Part shown: piece by piece, positions 61,386 to 64,000 of the stretch | How positions within the stretch are numbered: the first letter of the stretch is position 1 | Layout: the number at the start of each line of letters is the position of its first letter | Assembly: GCF_015291745.1 (NCBI RefSeq) | Contig: NZ_CP030059.1 | Coordinates: 2,135,501 to 2,199,500 of the forward strand | Source: Bradyrhizobium sp. CCBAU 53351 | Lineage (GTDB): Bacteria > Pseudomonadota > Alphaproteobacteria > Rhizobiales > Xanthobacteraceae | Direction of reading: 5' to 3' | Length of the DNA: 64,000 nucleotides | The notes under the pieces: model-generated | What the model was told of the DNA's origin: nothing | The model's input: the letters and a program-made list of their open reading frames with translations, nothing else | The model's database searches: none | Program-made: the position numbers and the translations under genes

Positions 61386-61790
61386 TCAGCTTTCGTTCGC
61401 TGCGATCGATTCCATCAGCGAGACGAGCTGGCGTTGCACCGTCTGGTCCTTGATCTTGCTGTAGGCGCGCAGCAGGCGGAGGCTGAACGCCGAATCGAGG
61501 AACAGCAGGCTCTCGACTTCGCGCGCCTTGTTGTCGCCGTCGTAGAAGAAGGTCACGGGCACGTCGAGGGCGGAAGCGATCTGCTGAAGACGAGCCGCGC
61601 CGACGCGATTGACGCCCTTCTCGTATTTCTGGACCTGCTGGAAGCTGACGCCGAGCTTTTCGCCGAGCTCGGCCTGCGAGATCTTCATCTCGACGCGCCG
61701 CAAACGAATCCGCTTGCCGAGCTCGATGTCCGGCTTGCCGGCACTACGCTGCTTCATTCTCTTCGCCGCTGCTTTCATTTTCGTTTTCAC
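61386..61790 (-). CDS. XRE-family transcriptional regulator
   Basis: This 134-aa regulator has one helix-turn-helix of the Cro/XRE type (about residues 24-80) with ISQAELGEKLGVSFQQVQKYEKG and NRVGAARL. It resembles the PhrR/PraR-type regulators of rhizobia, which act in stress and quorum-linked responses; that assignment is by pattern only. The tail (about 85-134) is helical and may dimerise. The GTG start at 61790 overlaps the upstream LysR stop; an ATG at 61778 is an alternative. It forms a two-gene unit with the LysR gene. Confidence 0.82.
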   Translation of the reverse strand: MKTKMKAAAKRMKQRSAGKPDIELGKRIRLRRVEMKISQAELGEKLGVSFQQVQKYEKGVNRVGAARLQQIASALDVPVTFFYDGDNKAREVESLLFLDSAFSLRLLRAYSKIKDQTVQRQLVSLMESIAANES

Positions 61791-62836
61791 CTTTGTTCTT
61801 CGGTTGAAAATCCCCCGAAGAGCTGGGTCAGGGGTTCGCCCATATACGAGTCCTTGAATTCATGCGGGTGCACGAATTCTTCCTTAAACCACGGGAAACG
61901 AGCTGGACTGAAAGCTTCGATCAGCCAGTCGATCATGTGCCGCACGCGCGGAATACGGCCGCTACCGGGATGGTAGGACAACCAGATATCCAGCGGTCGG
62001 TTCAGCTCGACCTCCAGTGGAATCAATTTCCCGCCGAGCGCAATGGCGTAGCTGGGGAAGACGCCGATGCCGGCGCCATTCGCGACCGCCCAATAATTGG
62101 CGCTCGAGACGTTGGTCTTCATGACCAGAAGGTCACGCTCCGAAACGCCCGGGAAGAAGCTCTCGAAGGATTCCTTGGCGGCGAGCTGGTCGGCGAATTG
62201 CAGCACCAGGCGATGCTTGATCAATTCCGCCGCCGAACGCGGCGCGCCATGCTTTTCGATGTATTTCTCGGAGGCCCAGAACATCAGGTGCATGCGGCCG
62301 AGCCGCACCAGCTTGATGTCGAGCGCCGAGGGACGCGACAGATGGATGGCGACGTCGGCCTCATGGCGCGAGACGTCGGCCGAGCGCATCGCGCAATGCA
62401 GGTCGACCAGGATTTTCGGATAGGCCTGCTGGAACTCGACCAGGCGCGGGGCGAGCCAGAACGTGCCCAGCCCCTCGGTGACGGCGACCCGGACCTCGCC
62501 GGACAGGGCGTTGGCCATCGAATCACTGGCGCGCAGCACGTCGAAGGTGGCAGCCTCCATGCGCTCGACGGCGGACACCACGAGCGCGCCTTCATCAGTC
62601 AGATGGGTACCGTGGACATCGCGGGTGAACAGCGTGGTGCCGGTCTGGCGTTCGAAATCGTCGATCCGCCGGCGCACGGCGTTGATGGACAGCGACAGGC
62701 GTTCGGCCGCCGAACGGAAACTTCCGCATCGGACGACTTCGAGGAATATGCGGGCCGCATCCCAATCAGAGAGGCCGCTGAGATTTGTCTTTGGGCGTTC
62801 CGCCACAGGAACGCCCCTTTCCGCCAAGGAGTGCAT
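61787..62836 (-). CDS. LysR-family transcriptional regulator
   Basis: This 349-aa regulator has a helix-turn-helix preceded by a 25-residue N-terminal extension (DWDAARIFLEVVRCGSFRSAAERLSLSINAVRRRI) and a typical effector-binding domain (GEVRVAVTEGLGTFWLAP onward). At 349 aa it is longer than the usual 300, with extensions at both ends. The stop overlaps the start of the XRE gene, so the two are coupled. Effector and targets unknown. Confidence 0.85.
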   Translation of the reverse strand: MHSLAERGVPVAERPKTNLSGLSDWDAARIFLEVVRCGSFRSAAERLSLSINAVRRRIDDFERQTGTTLFTRDVHGTHLTDEGALVVSAVERMEAATFDVLRASDSMANALSGEVRVAVTEGLGTFWLAPRLVEFQQAYPKILVDLHCAMRSADVSRHEADVAIHLSRPSALDIKLVRLGRMHLMFWASEKYIEKHGAPRSAAELIKHRLVLQFADQLAAKESFESFFPGVSERDLLVMKTNVSSANYWAVANGAGIGVFPSYAIALGGKLIPLEVELNRPLDIWLSYHPGSGRIPRVRHMIDWLIEAFSPARFPWFKEEFVHPHEFKDSYMGEPLTQLFGGFSTEEQR

Positions 62837-63319
62837 ACAAGTCCCTTCGGACAGCTAAACTGGCAGAATCTGGCGCAAACCACAACCACTGCGGGTTGGG
62901 GGATGATGAGTTTTGAACGTCATCCTTACTACCCCGTGGGTGGTATCAGATTGCTGCCAGGGGCTGGGAATCGGGCAGACTGTTCGCCCGGATGAGGGGT
63001 GTGGCGTGAGTTCCGTTGCGAGCCGTGAAATGGCTGCGGGATTGCAGGCACTGTCCGCAATGGATGCCGTTGCGCGAGAGCTGGCGCCGTCTCCCTCGAT
63101 GGATCAATCACAGCGCACCAAGCGTTTCCTCGCCGATCATTTCGAAACCGAGCGACATCGCAACGCGGCGATGGCAGCCGGAACCGCGGTTCCACAGCGG
63201 AATCCCGCTGAAATCAGGTTCAGAGGCACAGCGGCCTCGTGCTATCCTTGGTCTTCCATGGGGGCCGAGGGGGTCGTCACCATTACGTCTCGCAGGCCGA
63301 ATTAACGGAAAGAACGCCG
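62837..63319. other. 483-nt intergenic region without a supported gene
   Basis: Between the LysR start and the small 88-aa gene there is no convincing gene. An open frame on the plus strand (62913-63305) has a weakly protein-like middle (SMDQSQRTKRFLADHFETERHRN) but no ribosome binding site, and overlapping frames on both strands are equally open. The region probably holds promoters for the divergent genes. No palindrome stood out. Confidence 0.4.
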
Positions 63320-63586
63320 GTGTCGCATTCAGACGAACAGTTGCAGTCGGTGCTGGAAACGCTCGAGGAGTGCCGCAAGGTTCTCAACGCGTGCAACAGC
63401 CGTGAGTCGGCCGAGCTGCTGTCCATTGTCATCCTCGACGTCAGGATGAAACTCAAAGGAATCGACAGTGCCGATCTCAAGGCATTGTGCGACGAAATGC
63501 TGCGGAGCGCTGCGAGCGAACCGCCGCACCCTTCCAAGCAGACGCAGGACCAGCCCCGGCGTCCGCTGCTCCGCGTGGTGAAATAG
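63320..63586 (+). CDS. Conserved-looking 88-aa protein, unknown function
   Basis: This 88-aa protein starts with GTG (preceded by GGAAAG) and reads SHSDEQLQSVLETLEECR, then a helical, Leu-rich middle (SAELLSIVILDVRMKLKGI) and a basic tail. It looks soluble and mostly alpha-helical. No motif or family recognised; the even codon pattern and clear start support it as a real gene. Confidence 0.6.
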   Translation: MSHSDEQLQSVLETLEECRKVLNACNSRESAELLSIVILDVRMKLKGIDSADLKALCDEMLRSAASEPPHPSKQTQDQPRRPLLRVVK

Positions 63587-63629
63587 CCACGCCGCCGAGT
63601 CTCGCTTTTTGGCGAGATTTGTGCGCGTC

Positions 63630-63665
63630 CCGATGCCGCACCTGTGATCACAGACGGCATCGGGA
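63630..63665. other. 10-bp inverted repeat
   Basis: CCCGATGCCG and CGGCATCGGG are a perfect inverted repeat with a 16-nt loop that itself holds the dyad TGTGATCACA. It lies 128 nt before the ccdA start. It could be a terminator of the 88-aa gene or an operator. There is no T run. Confidence 0.4.
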
Positions 63666-63792
63666 GGAGCCCTGGTTTCGCGCGCCTCTGTTGCGCATTC
63701 TCCGGCATCGGCTACACCTGAGCCGGTTCGGCTCCGGGCCGGGCGCATTCCCCGCGCGCCGTACCGGCACCTGAGATGGCTCAGACGGCATC

Positions 63793-64000
63793 ATGCAAAA
63801 TGTTTCGATCCCGGCGGCGCTGATTGCCGGCCTCGTCAGCTTCCTCTCGCCTTGCGTCCTGCCGCTGGTCCCGCCCTATCTGATCTACCTCACGGGCGCC
63901 ACGATCGAGCATGTCGAGAGCGACGAGCCGTCCTCGGCCTCCAAGCGCGCGATCATGATGTCGGCGCTGCTGTTCGTGCTCGGCTTCTCCACGGTCTTCG
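63793..64000 (+). CDS. ccdA: CcdA-type cytochrome c biogenesis protein (partial)
   Basis: This is the N-terminal 69 residues of a CcdA/DsbD-type membrane protein that carries reducing power across the membrane, usually for cytochrome c maturation. The family motif FLSPCVLPLVPPYLIYL with its conserved cysteine is at the first helix, followed by a loop and the start of helix 2. The gene runs off the right edge. A role in maturing the c-type cytochromes of this window is likely. Confidence 0.85.
   Translation, partial: MQNVSIPAALIAGLVSFLSPCVLPLVPPYLIYLTGATIEHVESDEPSSASKRAIMMSALLFVLGFSTVF

Noticed and set aside
62913..63305. Possible gene upstream of the 88-aa protein
   Set aside because: No ribosome binding site and no recognisable domain; frames on both strands are equally open.

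Overview
The window is GC-rich, densely coded alphaproteobacterial chromosome, most likely Bradyrhizobium close to the B. japonicum/diazoefficiens group. The best evidence is the block fixK2 - receiver protein - fixJ - fixL / usp - CBS - fixNOQP - fixGHIS. It has the gene order known from B. japonicum, and with the starts chosen here the proteins have the lengths and key residues known there: FixL 505 aa with His200, Arg220 and His291; FixJ 205 aa; FixK2 232 aa with Cys183. No tRNA, rRNA, CRISPR array, insertion sequence or prophage gene was seen.

Layout. 1-5.3 kb (minus strand): an aldehyde-oxidase-type molybdenum hydroxylase pair, then a sulfur-oxidation set (flavocytochrome c flavoprotein, soxX, soxY, soxZ running off the left edge). 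5.5-11.2 kb: a B12-binding radical SAM protein (candidate hopanoid methylase), an MFS exporter, an isocitrate/isopropylmalate-type dehydrogenase and a Ca2+/H+ antiporter preceded by a FixK2-type box. 11.2-14.3 kb: small stress and membrane proteins, two of them behind exact EcfG-type promoters (GGAAC-N16-CGTT). 14.3-21.4 kb: an SDR protein, a trans-aconitate methyltransferase-like protein, a TRAP transporter (DctP plus fused DctQM) and an alkyl sulfatase. 21.4-28.6 kb: a carbohydrate/stress block with a GT4 glycosyltransferase (EcfG-type promoter), a divergent ABC exporter, a glycogen-debranching-type enzyme, a PRC-barrel protein and an MFS transporter.

28.7-41.7 kb: the oxygen-responsive core. 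FixL/FixJ sense low oxygen and activate fixK2; FixK2 activates fixNOQP (cbb3 oxidase) and fixGHIS (its assembly) through TTGA-N6-TCAA boxes, visible upstream of fixN and fixG. 41.7-50.7 kb: MFS and cupin genes, a peroxiredoxin-like protein, a LysR regulator divergent from 3-hydroxybutyrate dehydrogenase and a patatin-like protein, an MpaB-type (DUF2236) protein and glgA. 50.9-59.8 kb: a CoA-transferase, a complete oligopeptide-type ABC importer, a zinc alcohol dehydrogenase and a second isopropylmalate-type dehydrogenase. 59.9-64 kb: a small secreted protein, a crotonase lacking the usual hydratase glutamates, XRE and LysR regulators, a small conserved-looking protein and the start of ccdA.

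Several intergenic gaps carry palindromic repeats of at least three kinds, including a cloverleaf-like element at 58.7 kb. The main leads are the set of EcfG-type promoters (one drives a 58-aa gene), a FixK2 box in front of the Ca2+/H+ antiporter, an alternating GATTGG operator near 5.27 kb, and enzymes missing canonical catalytic residues (SDR at 14.3 kb, crotonase at 60.3 kb).
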